A DNA stretch of 64,000 bases, from positions 62,001-126,000 of the forward strand of contig NZ_CABJDN010000009.1 of assembly GCF_902364365.1 (NCBI RefSeq), read 5' to 3'. Positions within the stretch are counted from its first letter, which is position 1. Every line of letters begins with the position of its first letter. The notes under the pieces were generated by a model. It saw nothing but the letters and a program-made list of their open reading frames with translations. It did not search any database and was not told where the DNA came from. This document shows positions 41,992 to 51,263 of this stretch, piece after piece. A program made the position numbers and the translations under genes. This stretch comes from Bacteroides intestinalis. GTDB lineage: Bacteria; Bacteroidota; Bacteroidia; Bacteroidales; Bacteroidaceae.

Positions 41992-44580
41992 ATGAACTTT
42001 AACAATTTTACCATTAAATCGCAAGAGGCTGTGCAAGAAGCACTGAACCTGGCCAAAAGCCGTGGACAGCAAGCCATCGAACCGGTTCATGTGATGCAGG
42101 GAGTAATGAAGGTAGGCGAAAACGTCACTAACTTCATCTTCCAGAAGCTGGGCATGAATGGTCAACAGATTGCACTTGTACTTGACAAACAAACAGACTC
42201 TTTGCCCAAAGTTTCGGGCGGAGAACCTTACTTGAGTCGCGAGACAAATGAGGTATTCCAGAAAGCTACCCAATATTCCAAAGAAATGGGTGATGAGTTT
42301 GTTTCACTGGAGCATCTGCTGCTGGCATTACTCACTGTAAAAAGTACCGTTTCTACCATCCTGAAAGATGCAGGAATGACGGAACGTGAACTTCGTAATG
42401 CTATCACCGAATTGCGTAAAGGAGAAAAAGTGACTTCACAATCCAGTGAAGACACTTATCAGTCACTTGAAAAGTATGCTATCAACCTGAACGAAGCCGC
42501 CCGAAGCGGTAAGCTCGACCCTGTTATCGGCCGTGACGAAGAAATCCGGCGTGTATTGCAGATTCTGAGCCGTCGTACCAAAAACAATCCTATACTAATA
42601 GGTGAACCGGGTACCGGTAAGACTGCCATTGTAGAAGGGCTTGCCCATCGTATTCTGCGCGGTGACGTGCCTGAAAACCTGAAGAATAAACAAGTTTATT
42701 CACTGGATATGGGAGCATTGGTTGCCGGTGCTAAATACAAAGGCGAGTTTGAGGAACGTTTGAAAGCCGTTATTAATGAGGTGAAGAAATCAGAAGGAGA
42801 CATAATTCTCTTTATTGATGAAATCCACACTTTGGTTGGTGCCGGAAAAGGTGAAGGTGCTATGGATGCCGCCAACATCCTGAAACCTGCACTGGCTCGT
42901 GGCGAACTGAGAAGTATCGGTGCAACTACCCTCGACGAGTATCAAAAGTACTTTGAAAAGGACAAAGCATTGGAACGTCGTTTCCAGATAGTGTATGTCA
43001 ATGAACCGGATACGCTGAGTACTATCTCCATCCTGCGTGGTCTGAAAGAACGTTATGAAAACCACCACCATGTACGGATTAAAGACGATGCCATCATTGC
43101 CGCTGTGGAGTTGAGTAACCGTTATATCACAGATCGTTTCTTACCGGATAAGGCTATCGACCTGATGGACGAAGCCGCCGCTAAGTTGCGTATGGAAGTA
43201 GATTCCGTACCGGAAGAGTTGGATGAAATTTCCCGCAAGATCAAACAGTTGGAGATTGAGCGCGAAGCCATTAAACGTGAAAACGACAAACCGAAACTGG
43301 AACAAATCGGTAAGGAACTTGCCGAACTGAAAGAACAGGAAAAATCGCACAAAGCGAAATGGCAAAGTGAGAAGACATTGGTCAACAAGATACAACAGAA
43401 TAAGGTTGAAATCGAAAACCTTAAATTTGAAGCTGACAAGGCGGAACGTGAAGGTGACTACGGCAAAGTAGCCGAAATCCGTTATGGTAAACTACAAGCT
43501 TTGAACAAGGAAATCGAAGATACTCAAAAAGAACTTCACATGATGCAAGGCGATAAAGCCATGATTAAGGAAGAAGTAGACGCTGAGGATATTGCAGATG
43601 TTGTATCCCGTTGGACAGGTATTCCGGTCAGCAAGATGTTGCAAAGTGAAAAAGACAAATTGTTGCATCTGGAAGATGAACTTCACCAACGCGTGATTGG
43701 TCAGGATGAAGCTATCGAAGCGGTCGCTGATGCTGTACGCCGTAGCCGTGCCGGCCTGCAAGATCCGAAGCGACCGATTGGTTCGTTTATCTTCCTCGGT
43801 ACTACCGGTGTTGGTAAAACGGAACTTGCCAAGGCTCTTGCCGAGTTCCTCTTCGATGACGAGTCTATGATGACGCGTATCGATATGAGTGAATATCAGG
43901 AAAAGCATAGTGTATCTCGTCTGGTCGGAGCGCCTCCGGGATATGTAGGTTACGATGAAGGTGGCCAGTTAACCGAAGCTATCCGCCGCAAGCCCTATTC
44001 AGTCGTACTGTTCGACGAAATAGAGAAAGCACATCCGGATGTATTCAATATCTTACTTCAGGTATTGGACGACGGACGCCTGACGGATAACAAAGGACGT
44101 GTGGTAAACTTCAAGAATACCATCATTATCATGACATCTAACATGGGTAGTGCTTATATCCAAAGTCAGATGGAAAAGCTGAATGGTACCAACAAGGAGC
44201 AGATAATTGAAGAAACGAAGAAGGAAGTGATGAATATGTTGAAGAAGACAATTCGCCCGGAATTCCTGAACCGTATTGACGAAACAATTATGTTCCTGCC
44301 ACTGACCGAAAGCGAAATCAAGCAGATTGTGGTACTTCAGATAAAAGGTGTACAAAAGATGCTTGCCCAAAATGGTGTGGAATTGATATTGACGGAAAGA
44401 GCTATAGAATTCCTGACGAAGGTAGGATATGATCCTGAGTTTGGTGCTCGTCCTGTAAAACGGGCTATCCAACATTACTTGCTGAATGACTTGTCTAAGA
44501 AGCTGTTATCTCAGGAAGTAGACCGTAGCAAACCGATTACAGTCGATGCCAGCGGTGAAGGGTTAGTATTTAAAAATTAA
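41992..44580 (+). CDS. clpB: Disaggregase ClpB
   Basis: AAA+ Hsp100 of 862 residues, normal length. N-domain repeats (1-145), first Walker [11 protein letters not shown] (about 205), a coiled-coil M-domain (about 405-525, [20 protein letters not shown]), second Walker [12 protein letters not shown] (about 603) and sensor/arginine motifs in [10 protein letters not shown]. ClpB rescues aggregated proteins together with DnaK. An unusually clear Shine-Dalgarno (AAGGAG, 41978-41983) precedes the ATG, rare in this window, and a sigma-54-like promoter lies upstream, as for dnaK. Confidence 0.98.
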   Translation: MNFNNFTIKSQEAVQEALNLAKSRGQQAIEPVHVMQGVMKVGENVTNFIFQKLGMNGQQIALVLDKQTDSLPKVSGGEPYLSRETNEVFQKATQYSKEMGDEFVSLEHLLLALLTVKSTVSTILKDAGMTERELRNAITELRKGEKVTSQSSEDTYQSLEKYAINLNEAARSGKLDPVIGRDEEIRRVLQILSRRTKNNPILIGEPGTGKTAIVEGLAHRILRGDVPENLKNKQVYSLDMGALVAGAKYKGEFEERLKAVINEVKKSEGDIILFIDEIHTLVGAGKGEGAMDAANILKPALARGELRSIGATTLDEYQKYFEKDKALERRFQIVYVNEPDTLSTISILRGLKERYENHHHVRIKDDAIIAAVELSNRYITDRFLPDKAIDLMDEAAAKLRMEVDSVPEELDEISRKIKQLEIEREAIKRENDKPKLEQIGKELAELKEQEKSHKAKWQSEKTLVNKIQQNKVEIENLKFEADKAEREGDYGKVAEIRYGKLQALNKEIEDTQKELHMMQGDKAMIKEEVDAEDIADVVSRWTGIPVSKMLQSEKDKLLHLEDELHQRVIGQDEAIEAVADAVRRSRAGLQDPKRPIGSFIFLGTTGVGKTELAKALAEFLFDDESMMTRIDMSEYQEKHSVSRLVGAPPGYVGYDEGGQLTEAIRRKPYSVVLFDEIEKAHPDVFNILLQVLDDGRLTDNKGRVVNFKNTIIIMTSNMGSAYIQSQMEKLNGTNKEQIIEETKKEVMNMLKKTIRPEFLNRIDETIMFLPLTESEIKQIVVLQIKGVQKMLAQNGVELILTERAIEFLTKVGYDPEFGARPVKRAIQHYLLNDLSKKLLSQEVDRSKPITVDASGEGLVFKN

Positions 44581-44598
44581 ACCTAAAAAACGGAGATA

Positions 44599-44657
44599 AA
44601 AAAGGCTGTCTTGTTTCTGGATGAAATGTACTTCAGAACTAACAAGACAGCCTTTTT
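44599..44657 (+). terminator. clpB terminator
   Basis: A 17-bp arm (AAAAAGGCTGTCTTGTT, 44599-44615) pairs perfectly with 44641-44657, ending in TTTTT. It lies between the clpB stop and a convergent small gene and could act in both directions. Confidence 0.88.
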
Positions 44658-44658
44658 C

Positions 44659-44895
44659 TCATTTTATAGCAAGTTGCTTAACAACTGGTGTAGATAAGGG
44701 ATGCGTCACAACCAACACATAATCTCCTGCACATGGCAAATCAAAAGAAATATTTTCTTCTTTCGCCTGCTTTACATCGATCACCTTTCCCCGGATATGG
44801 TATAAACAAAGCGTAGCGTTAGGCAACACTCCACCCACATATATCTTACCAGCAGTTTTATCTACCTGTACTGTTACGCTCTTATGTTCTTCCAT
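44659..44895 (-). CDS. Small hypothetical protein resembling a Por-secretion tail fold
   Basis: Protein of 78 residues. The pattern GKIYVGGVLPNATLCLYHIRGKVID … SFDLPCAGDYVLVVTHPLSTPVVKQLAI resembles the beta-sandwich tail of type 9 secretion or DUF3244-like proteins, but there is no signal peptide and no carrier protein. It starts 50 bp after the terminator-like end of the structured RNA at 44946-45200, which could act as its leader. Whether it is expressed is unclear. Confidence 0.5.
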   Translation of the reverse strand: MEEHKSVTVQVDKTAGKIYVGGVLPNATLCLYHIRGKVIDVKQAKEENISFDLPCAGDYVLVVTHPLSTPVVKQLAIK

Positions 44896-44945
44896 CTTAT
44901 CATTGCCAACCTCAAGTTCCCTCTCAAGGCAGTAAATTCATAATA

Positions 44946-45200
44946 AAAAAGCGTGGGAACTGTTGTTATTATTGTACCTGGGGCTCTGGACTGCCACTAT
45001 TCAAATAATATACAACAACCCACGCTCCGAACTATATATACATGTACATATACAACAGAGCATGAACGTTTGTTGTCTATTATCCTTGAATAGCGTGAAA
45101 TTGTCCAGATTTCAAGTACAAGATAATATTAAACGCTTTTATCTATAATTATCCTTCAATTATTGTAAAGGGAGGTCACTACCTACCCTGCATTTCAGGA
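44946..45200 (-). ncRNA. Structured RNA candidate (independent RNA or terminator-type leader)
   Basis: On the minus strand a promoter-like TTTA-N19-TACCTTTG (45207-45237) is followed by about 255 nt with nested complementarity. The parts are a 5' hairpin (GGTAGGTAGTGACC), a central domain closed by GCGTTT/AAACGT, ATTATC/GATAAT and CTTGAA/TTCAAG pairs, a palindrome ATATGTACATGTATAT, and a 3' hairpin closed by AGCGTGGG/CCCACGCT that ends in six T residues (44946-44951). No coding frame spans it. It could be an unrecognised housekeeping RNA (6S-like RNA was considered) or an attenuator for the small gene downstream. Identity is not established. Confidence 0.5.
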
Positions 45201-45247
45201 TGGCAACAAAGGTAGAAAAAAAGTAGTCAAAATTAAAGCTACAGCAT

Positions 45248-45291
45248 AAAAAAAAGCGAATTATCCGAGATGTCCCGCATAATCCGCTTTT
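45248..45291 (-). terminator. Terminator of the nusB-DUF5606 operon
   Basis: On the minus strand AAAAGCGGATTAT (45279-45291) pairs with ATAATTCGCTTTT (45252-45264), followed by further T residues to 45248. It lies 28 bp after the DUF5606 stop codon. Confidence 0.82.
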
Positions 45292-45319
45292 CTATAAAAA
45301 GAATAGCTTGTTTTTAATT

Positions 45320-45751
45320 TTATTCTTCTGTTTTTTCTTCAGTAGCTTCAACTTCTGCAGCCTCTTCGAAATCAGTCATTCCGCAAGCAACTAACAGGTT
45401 GTACCAGGAAATAAGTTTTTTGATGTCCGTCACATAAACACGGTCCCGATCGAAAGTCGGCAGAACTTCTCCCAAATAAGCACGAAGGTCATCAGCAGTG
45501 GCTTTTTTCAGATCCATCACTACAGCTGCACCGTTTTCTTTCTCTTTCATGGCAAGTAATACATCCTTCAAAGGCACATCGTCCGTATCCGTATACATGG
45601 CAATATCGCCCAAAGATATTATTTTCTCGTTACCATAAGCAGGGAAACGTTTCTTGTCTGTAAGTGATTCTACAATCAACATATTTCTACCTTGTGAAAT
45701 GAGTTTATACAATCCCGGTTTACCGGAGATAGACAAAATAGTCTTCAACAT
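45320..45751 (-). CDS. DUF5606 family protein
   Basis: Cytoplasmic protein of 143 residues matching DUF5606 (LKTILSISGKPGLYKLISQGRN … KRFPAYGNEKIISLGDIAMYTD). The acidic tail (EEAAEVEATEEKTEE) is unstructured. It is last in the nusB-yajC-ybbR-coaE operon, 29 bp after coaE, a conserved Bacteroidota neighbourhood. Function is unknown. Confidence 0.82.
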   Translation of the reverse strand: MLKTILSISGKPGLYKLISQGRNMLIVESLTDKKRFPAYGNEKIISLGDIAMYTDTDDVPLKDVLLAMKEKENGAAVVMDLKKATADDLRAYLGEVLPTFDRDRVYVTDIKKLISWYNLLVACGMTDFEEAAEVEATEEKTEE

Positions 45752-45780
45752 AGTATGTTCTATTTTTTATTAGTAATATT

Positions 45781-46395
45781 TTATTTTTTCGGTGGGCAAA
45801 GGTAAGCAATATTTTTAGATAGAGAAGTTATTAGTTCTAAAACCTGCGGAATTAACGGAGTTTCACCGTCGTTTACAATTACAAAATCAGCCTGGATACG
45901 CTTATCTTCATCACTCATCTGGCTACGAACACGACGTTCCACTAATTCCCGCGGAGCAGTATCACGCTGCATGGCACGGGCTATACGGATTTCCTCGGGT
46001 GCATATACCATAATTACAGCATCTACCTCACCTGCAAATCCGGCTTCAATCAGAATTGCAGACTCCATCCCTACTATCGGATATGTATCGTGTCGCTTTA
46101 CCCATTGATGAAAATCATCCCGCACCCGTGGATGAATAATACCGTTTACAGTACGGATATGTTCGGAGTTACCAAATATATAGGAAGCAAGCAAGGGTTT
46201 ATTCAACTCTCCACCGGTATAAATATCTTCTCCCAATAAAGCTATCAGTTCCCGGCGAATCAAAGAGTCCGAAACAGTCAGGCGCTTGGATTCAATATCC
46301 GAGATATAAACAGGGACCCCCATCACTTCCAGTAGTCGGGAAACTACACTTTTTCCACTACCGATTCCACCAGTTATACCTATCTTAATTGCCAT
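45781..46395 (-). CDS. coaE: Dephospho-CoA kinase
   Basis: Last enzyme of coenzyme A synthesis, phosphorylating the 3'-hydroxyl of dephospho-CoA. From the ATG at 46395 ([22 protein letters not shown]) it has 204 residues; the P-loop is [31 protein letters not shown] sequence and the lid region [11 protein letters not shown] are present. It overlaps the end of the YbbR-like gene by 11 bp, indicating co-translation. Confidence 0.95.
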   Translation of the reverse strand: MAIKIGITGGIGSGKSVVSRLLEVMGVPVYISDIESKRLTVSDSLIRRELIALLGEDIYTGGELNKPLLASYIFGNSEHIRTVNGIIHPRVRDDFHQWVKRHDTYPIVGMESAILIEAGFAGEVDAVIMVYAPEEIRIARAMQRDTAPRELVERRVRSQMSDEDKRIQADFVIVNDGETPLIPQVLELITSLSKNIAYLCPPKK

Positions 46396-47401
46396 AATCA
46401 GGAGATACTTGCTCAATAAGGAAATCTATCTGTTCCGGACTGATGCGTATCTGGTTTACGCCTTTCGGCACTGATCTTAATTTCACCGTATACTTATCCG
46501 AACCTAATTTCAGAAGCTCTTCATAAGAAACATTGATATGAAAATCACTTGCTGTTATTTGGCGGAAATGACTCAAACCAACCTGGAAAGTAACATTCAC
46601 TTTTGATGGAAATGCACGCAACACTTTGCCTGCAGGAAAGTTAACACCTCGCAAAGGAACTTCCACAGTTTTCTCAGTATAAATATCCACAGGAAAAATC
46701 ATCTCCACAGAAGCTGGCACAAACTTAACCCCTTTCTGAGCAAGCAAAGGAATTTGCCTCTTCAATGTATCAGAGACATCTTCAAATTTCACCTTCTGTG
46801 TATAGGCAATGGTTATCGTATCCAATACACCTGCAGGTGCGTAAGCCAATACAGAATCAGGCGTACAAATTGTATCGGAAATATAATACTGGCGTCCGGC
46901 ACTTACTGTTCCCTGTAACTTCACCGGAACTAATTTGGAGTCTCCGGTAGAATAGATATACTCTAACGTATCGGGTTTCACAGAAAGTAATTTTGTAGAT
47001 ATATTCAATTGGTTGAGCAATCTTTTCTCAAACTGCGAAGAATAGATACGTACATGGTTATCCTTCCCTTTATAATCAGAAAAATCCAGAGTAATAGGGA
47101 AAAAGCTCTTTCCAAGCATATAGTTGAGTAACACCGTACCTTTATCTTTCACTCGGATATGCAGTTCGGAAGGAGGTTCAGAAGTGATAACAATATTATT
47201 AGGAACTCCTTTCAGACGTACCGGAATAGAGAATTCCGTTTCATAGTCATTATTTAATGTCTGAAGCAGCCAAAAGCCACTGGCTATAAAGAAGAAGAAT
47301 AAAAAAATTAAGAACTCTCTGCTCTTATCACTGAGCAGAAAGTCCTTAATTTTTCTCGCAGTTTTTAAATATATGCGTTTTATGTTCCTACGATCAATCA
47401 T
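46385..47401 (-). CDS. YbbR-like domain protein (CdaR-like)
   Basis: Protein of 338 residues with one N-terminal membrane span (about 28-48, [20 protein letters not shown]) and extracytoplasmic YbbR-type beta repeats ([26 protein letters not shown] …). In Firmicutes YbbR/CdaR regulates a diadenylate cyclase; no cyclase gene is beside it here. It lies 17 bp downstream of yajC and overlaps coaE. Confidence 0.87.
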   Translation of the reverse strand: MIDRRNIKRIYLKTARKIKDFLLSDKSREFLIFLFFFFIASGFWLLQTLNNDYETEFSIPVRLKGVPNNIVITSEPPSELHIRVKDKGTVLLNYMLGKSFFPITLDFSDYKGKDNHVRIYSSQFEKRLLNQLNISTKLLSVKPDTLEYIYSTGDSKLVPVKLQGTVSAGRQYYISDTICTPDSVLAYAPAGVLDTITIAYTQKVKFEDVSDTLKRQIPLLAQKGVKFVPASVEMIFPVDIYTEKTVEVPLRGVNFPAGKVLRAFPSKVNVTFQVGLSHFRQITASDFHINVSYEELLKLGSDKYTVKLRSVPKGVNQIRISPEQIDFLIEQVSPDYGN

Positions 47402-47418
47402 AGGCTCATTATTAAAAA

Positions 47419-47748
47419 TTATTTAGCAGCCTGATTACTGTTAGCATCTGCAGCTGCTGCAAATATAGAATTCTTATCAATTCTAATCTTAACGTTAGAA
47501 GCGATTTCAAGTACTATATCATTATCATTAATCTCTTTGATAATACCATGGATACCGCCGGCAGTAATCACCTTTTGGTTTACCTGAAGCGATTTGCGGA
47601 AGTTTGCAATTTCTTTTTGCTTTTTGTTTTGTGGACGAATCATGAAAAAATACATGATAGCAAACATAGCAATCAGAAGAATCCACATCATGCTACCACC
47701 ACCAGGGGCTGCGGCAGGAGCTTGCAAGAATACGGTCATTAAATTCAT
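47419..47748 (-). CDS. yajC: Preprotein translocase accessory subunit YajC
   Basis: Single-span protein of 109 residues associated with SecDF. The membrane helix (about 20-38, MMWILLIAMFAIMYFFMIRP) is followed by the family signature RPQNKKQKEIANFRKSL and the small basic domain VITAGGIHGIIKEIND. A second Met at residue 4 is an alternative start. It lies between nusB and the YbbR-like gene. Confidence 0.95.
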   Translation of the reverse strand: MNLMTVFLQAPAAAPGGGSMMWILLIAMFAIMYFFMIRPQNKKQKEIANFRKSLQVNQKVITAGGIHGIIKEINDNDIVLEIASNVKIRIDKNSIFAAAADANSNQAAK

Positions 47749-47787
47749 AAATTATTCGTTTTTAGTTTTTAATACTCAACAAAGATA

Positions 47788-48714
47788 TCAGTTTTTAGCC
47801 AACTTACCTTCTTTTTTTAATTGATTAACTATTCCGTCTAATGTACCATTTACGAAACTTCCGCTCTTCATCGTACTATAGACTTTAGCAATCTCTACAT
47901 ACTCATTTAACGAAACACTCACAGGAATGTTCGGAAAACTTAGAATTTCCGCTAATGCACATTGCATTATTATAACGTCCATAAAGGCTACACGATCCAA
48001 ATCCCAATTACGAGTATTCTCACTGATCAGATGACGATAGTAGTCGCAGTTCAAAATAGCACGACGGAACAAACGACGAGCAAACTCCTGGTCCTCCTCA
48101 TCTTTGAACTCAGGCAACAAAGTCTGATTGGCCCCATTCTTTTCCTCAAAACGTTTGATTGTCTTCAGAACAAAAGTATCTACGATTTCCTTGTCATCAT
48201 TCCAATAAAGACTCTGGTCTTCCAACAAAGCATCCAATGCTTCGTTATTAAATATAAATGCTTTATAGAGCTTTCTCCATAATTCACGGTCTGTTTCATA
48301 AGACTTATCAGGCGAAGCCATATATTCCTTATATATATCAGAAGTTATAATCTTCTCATACAAACCCTTGATAAAGTCTTCGTCATTTGTCCACGACCGT
48401 TTTTGGTTGGCAGCAAAATCAAGCAACTGCTTATTCACTTCCAACTGAGAAACGAACTTGTTTTCTACGAATTTCATGTTGGGATACAACTCCTCCGCGG
48501 TCGGAGCTAACTTGGCTTTTGCCGCATCAATGCGTTTTTGTGCGTAAGTCGTCAGAGCCACCATCAGCATCAGCAAATAATTATAAAGGTCATACGCTTT
48601 CGAAAGACTAAAGAATAATTCTTTCTCCGCTGAGTCTAAATTTTTACTGCCATTCTGATAATAAGCATATACAATCTGTATAATCTTAAGACGAATAAGA
48701 ACTCTGTTAATCAT
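47788..48714 (-). CDS. nusB: Transcription antitermination factor NusB, long form
   Basis: From the ATG at 48714 (MINRVLIRLKIIQIVYAYYQ) the protein has 308 residues, about twice E. coli NusB. The C-terminal 130 residues carry the NusB fold (ARRLFRRAILNCDYYRHLI … LDRVAFMDVIIMQCALAEILSFPNIPVSVSLNEYVEIAKVYS), and the N-terminal half is the helical extension usual in Bacteroidota. It binds boxA RNA in rRNA transcription. The first 25 residues of the longer frame overlap the promoter at 48749-48781 and are excluded. Confidence 0.93.
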   Translation of the reverse strand: MINRVLIRLKIIQIVYAYYQNGSKNLDSAEKELFFSLSKAYDLYNYLLMLMVALTTYAQKRIDAAKAKLAPTAEELYPNMKFVENKFVSQLEVNKQLLDFAANQKRSWTNDEDFIKGLYEKIITSDIYKEYMASPDKSYETDRELWRKLYKAFIFNNEALDALLEDQSLYWNDDKEIVDTFVLKTIKRFEEKNGANQTLLPEFKDEEDQEFARRLFRRAILNCDYYRHLISENTRNWDLDRVAFMDVIIMQCALAEILSFPNIPVSVSLNEYVEIAKVYSTMKSGSFVNGTLDGIVNQLKKEGKLAKN

Positions 48715-48748
48715 AAATCTATTAATCAATACTGTTGTTAACGAGTTG

Positions 48749-48781
48749 CAAAAGTAGACATTTTTAATGAGTTTACGCAAA
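48749..48781 (-). promoter_or_regulatory. Promoter of the nusB operon
   Basis: Minus strand TTTG (48778-48781), 21 bp, TACTTTTG (48749-48756), an exact consensus 34 bp upstream of the nusB start codon. Confidence 0.78.
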
Positions 48782-48827
48782 TAAATCACATTTTTTAATG
48801 CAGATATTCATTATCCGGGCTTTTTCT

Positions 48828-48858
48828 TTTGACAGTTTAAAAAAAATCGTCATTTTTG
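48828..48858 (+). promoter_or_regulatory. Probable promoter of the PUR-protein gene
   Basis: TTTG (48828-48831), 19 bp, CATTTTTG (48851-48858), one mismatch from consensus, 28 bp before the ATG. Confidence 0.45.
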
Positions 48859-48886
48859 AAGCCAATTACAACAAGAAACCTAAAAT

Positions 48887-49342
48887 ATGGAAGACTTAAA
48901 GAAAAAAGGAGCGGACATGAACGATAAGGAGATTGTATTCTCCAAATCCATTAAAGCAGGTAAACGAATCTACTATCTGGATGTAAAAAAGAACAGAAAA
49001 GATGAAATGTTTCTCGCAATCACTGAAAGCAAGAAAGTGGTGACTGGTGAAGGCGAAGATGCGCAGGTAAGTTTTGAGAAACATAAGATTTTCTTATATA
49101 GGGAAGATTTTGAAAAGTTCATGAACGGTCTGAATGAAGCTATTAATTTCATTAATCAGAAAGAAATGCTGGAAGTTATAGGCGATATGAATGCAAAAGC
49201 AGATGCAGAGAATGTTATAGATGCAGATGCCGATGCAAATATAGAGGCTGCACTGGAGGCTATAGCTGAAATGAATGAAAAAGGTATGGAATTGGACGGA
49301 GAAATCAAGATTGATATAGATTTTGAAGAGCCAACTCTTTGA
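48887..49342 (+). CDS. PUR-family (DUF3276) nucleic-acid-binding protein
   Basis: Small protein of 151 residues. The PUR repeat spans about 15-95 (EIVFSKSIKAGKRIYYLDVKKNRKDEMFLAITESKK … HKIFLYREDFEKFMNGLNEAI), as in Borrelia BpuR, a DNA/RNA-binding regulator. The C-terminal 50 residues are strongly acidic (DADADANIEAALEAIAEM) and probably flexible. A Met at residue 11 is an alternative start. Transcribed divergently from the nusB operon. Confidence 0.88.
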   Translation: MEDLKKKGADMNDKEIVFSKSIKAGKRIYYLDVKKNRKDEMFLAITESKKVVTGEGEDAQVSFEKHKIFLYREDFEKFMNGLNEAINFINQKEMLEVIGDMNAKADAENVIDADADANIEAALEAIAEMNEKGMELDGEIKIDIDFEEPTL

Positions 49343-49368
49343 TAATTCAAAAAGAAGCTGTACTTTTG
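49338..49368 (+). promoter_or_regulatory. Promoter of rplY
   Basis: TTTG (49338-49341), 19 bp, TACTTTTG (49361-49368), exact consensus. The leader of about 95 nt contains a short TGTGG…CCACA hairpin (near 49389-49403), possibly an autoregulatory site (inference). The -33 element overlaps the PUR gene's stop codon region. Confidence 0.75.
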
Positions 49369-49467
49369 CACCGCTTTTTTGCAACATTGTGTGGTAACCC
49401 CACATCGTGCGATGGTGAATTAAGCAACAAAACAACTTAATTTAGAGTAACACAAAAAATTAAAGAA

Positions 49468-50058
49468 ATGAAATCAATTGAAGTAAAAGGTACTGCAAGA
49501 ACTATTGCAGAACGTTCTTCGGAACAAGCAAGAGCTTTGAAAGCTATTCGTAAAGACAACGGTGTACCCTGCGTACTCTACGGAGCAGGTGAAAACATTC
49601 ACTTCACTGTACCCGCTGATGGTCTGCGCAACTTAGTTTATACTCCGCACATCTACGTAGTTGACCTCATAATCGATGGCAAGAAAATAAACGCTATCAT
49701 GAAGGATATTCAATTCCACCCGGTAAAAGATACTATCCTGCACGTTGACTTCTATCAGATTGACGAATCTAAACCCATCGTTATGGAAGTTCCGGTACAA
49801 ATGGAAGGTTTGGCAGAAGGTGTTAAAGCCGGTGGTAAGCTGGTATTGCAGATGCGTAAACTGAAAGTGAAAGCTTTATATAACGTTATTCCTGAGAAAC
49901 TGACTATAAATGTTGCTCACTTGGGTCTGGGTAAGACTGTTAAAGTTGGTGAGTTGAGCTTCGAAGGTCTGGAATTGATGAATGCAAAAGAAGCTGTTGT
50001 ATGCGCTGTTAAGCTGACTCGTGCTGCAAGAGGTGCCGCTGCTGCTGCAGGCAACTAA
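49468..50058 (+). CDS. rplY: 50S ribosomal protein L25 (CTC form)
   Basis: 5S rRNA-binding ribosomal protein of 196 residues, the long TL5/CTC form with an N-terminal L25 domain (about 1-95, VPCVLYGAGENIHFTVPADGLRNLVYTPHIYVVDLIIDG) and a C-terminal beta domain (about 100-185, VPVQMEGLAEGVKAGGKLVLQMRKL), ending in an alanine-rich tail. It precedes pth, a very common bacterial arrangement. Confidence 0.97.
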   Translation: MKSIEVKGTARTIAERSSEQARALKAIRKDNGVPCVLYGAGENIHFTVPADGLRNLVYTPHIYVVDLIIDGKKINAIMKDIQFHPVKDTILHVDFYQIDESKPIVMEVPVQMEGLAEGVKAGGKLVLQMRKLKVKALYNVIPEKLTINVAHLGLGKTVKVGELSFEGLELMNAKEAVVCAVKLTRAARGAAAAAGN

Positions 50059-50086
50059 TCAGTTCTTTCGTAAGAAAACATATTCC

Positions 50087-50153
50087 GGAACGCGGGTTAA
50101 CGCAGAAGACGCAGATTACATTAATCCGCGAACGCTGCGGTAATCCGCGTTCC
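50087..50153. repeat. Imperfect 32-bp hairpin between rplY and pth
   Basis: Arms 50087-50118 and 50122-50153 match at 25 of 32 positions around a 3-nt loop, with GGAACGCGG at the base and GATTA at the tip. Words such as ACGCAG and ATCCGCG recur within the arms. CTCATAGCATAGCTAT (50170-50185), close to the loop core of other hairpins, follows just downstream. Confidence 0.6.
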
Positions 50154-50222
50154 TCGTTTACTACTATTCTCATAGCATAGCTATTTATAGCTTATAGTTT
50201 TCTAAAAACATTATTCAGAAAC

Positions 50223-50786
50223 ATGAAATATTTAATTGTTGGATTAGGAAATATAGGTCCCGAATATCACGAAACCCGCCATAACATAGGTTTTATGGTA
50301 GTAGATGCATTGGCAAAAGAAGCAGGTGCCACTTTCAACGACGGACGTTACGGTTTTACCACTACCCTATCCGTCAAAGGACGCCAACTGTTATTACTAA
50401 AACCTTCTACATTCATGAACCTCAGCGGAAATGCCGTGCGTTACTGGATGCAGAAAGAAAACATTCCATTGGAAAATGTGTTAATAATAGTAGATGACCT
50501 CGCCCTACCTTTTGGAACTTTGCGCCTAAAAGGAAAAGGTAGCGATGCCGGACACAACGGTTTAAAACATATTGCTGCTATTCTGGGTACACAGAATTAT
50601 GCCCGACTTCGTTTCGGTATCGGTAACGAATTTCCACGAGGCGGCCAAGTGGACTACGTGCTGGGACATTTTACCGAAGAAGATCAGAAAACGATGGATG
50701 AACGCCTGAAAACAGCAGGAGAGATCATCAAGAGTTTCTGCCTGGCAGGAATTGACATTACAATGAACCAATTTAATAAAAAGTAG
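50223..50786 (+). CDS. pth: Peptidyl-tRNA hydrolase
   Basis: Enzyme of 187 residues that frees stalled peptidyl-t[25 protein letters not shown] (7-28) holds the catalytic His and Asn. Further motifs are [38 protein letters not shown] and the [18 protein letters not shown] loop. It is followed 36 bp later by the S4-domain gene. Confidence 0.97.
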   Translation: MKYLIVGLGNIGPEYHETRHNIGFMVVDALAKEAGATFNDGRYGFTTTLSVKGRQLLLLKPSTFMNLSGNAVRYWMQKENIPLENVLIIVDDLALPFGTLRLKGKGSDAGHNGLKHIAAILGTQNYARLRFGIGNEFPRGGQVDYVLGHFTEEDQKTMDERLKTAGEIIKSFCLAGIDITMNQFNKK

Positions 50787-50822
50787 TTGGCAGTTAACAA
50801 CTACTTCCTCCTATAAATAATT

Positions 50823-51242
50823 ATGAGTGAAGCAAGAATAGATAAATGGATGTGGGCCGTGCGTATTTTCAAAACACGCACCATCGCTGCCGAGGCATGT
50901 AAGAAAGGCCGAATCAGCATCAATGGAGCATTGGCAAAGGCCGCTCGTACAGTGAAACCAGGCGATGTTATACAAGTACGTAAACCACCTGTTACCTACT
51001 CTTTTAAAGTACTGCAAGCCATTGAAAAACGTGTCGGAGCAAAGCTCGTTGCAGAGATGATGGAAAATGTAACGACTCCCGACCAGTATGAATTATTGGA
51101 AATGAGCCGTGTCAGTGGCTTCGTAGACCGTGCTAAAGGTGCCGGCCGCCCTACAAAGAAAGATCGACGGAATCTGGAGGAGTTCACTACTCCAGAATTT
51201 ATGGATGACTTTGATTTTGACTTTGATTTTGAAGAAGAGTAA
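50823..51242 (+). CDS. hslR: S4-domain RNA-binding protein, Hsp15-like
   Basis: Protein of 139 residues. The S4 domain covers 5-65 (RIDKWMWAVRIFKTRTIAAEACKKGRISINGALAKAARTVKPGDVIQVR), as in Hsp15, which binds 50S subunits carrying stalled nascent chains. The acidic tail (DDFDFDFDFEEE) differs from the basic tail of E. coli HslR. Its position next to pth fits a role in ribosome rescue. Confidence 0.88.
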   Translation: MSEARIDKWMWAVRIFKTRTIAAEACKKGRISINGALAKAARTVKPGDVIQVRKPPVTYSFKVLQAIEKRVGAKLVAEMMENVTTPDQYELLEMSRVSGFVDRAKGAGRPTKKDRRNLEEFTTPEFMDDFDFDFDFEEE

Positions 51243-51263
51243 AAGAGAACACATTATATATTT

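Noticed and set aside
44946..45200. tmRNA, RNase P RNA or a known riboswitch
   Set aside because: None of the signature sequences I know for these (tag-peptide frame, GAGGAAAGTCC, TPP or cobalamin motifs) is visible; 6S-like RNA could not be confirmed or excluded by eye.
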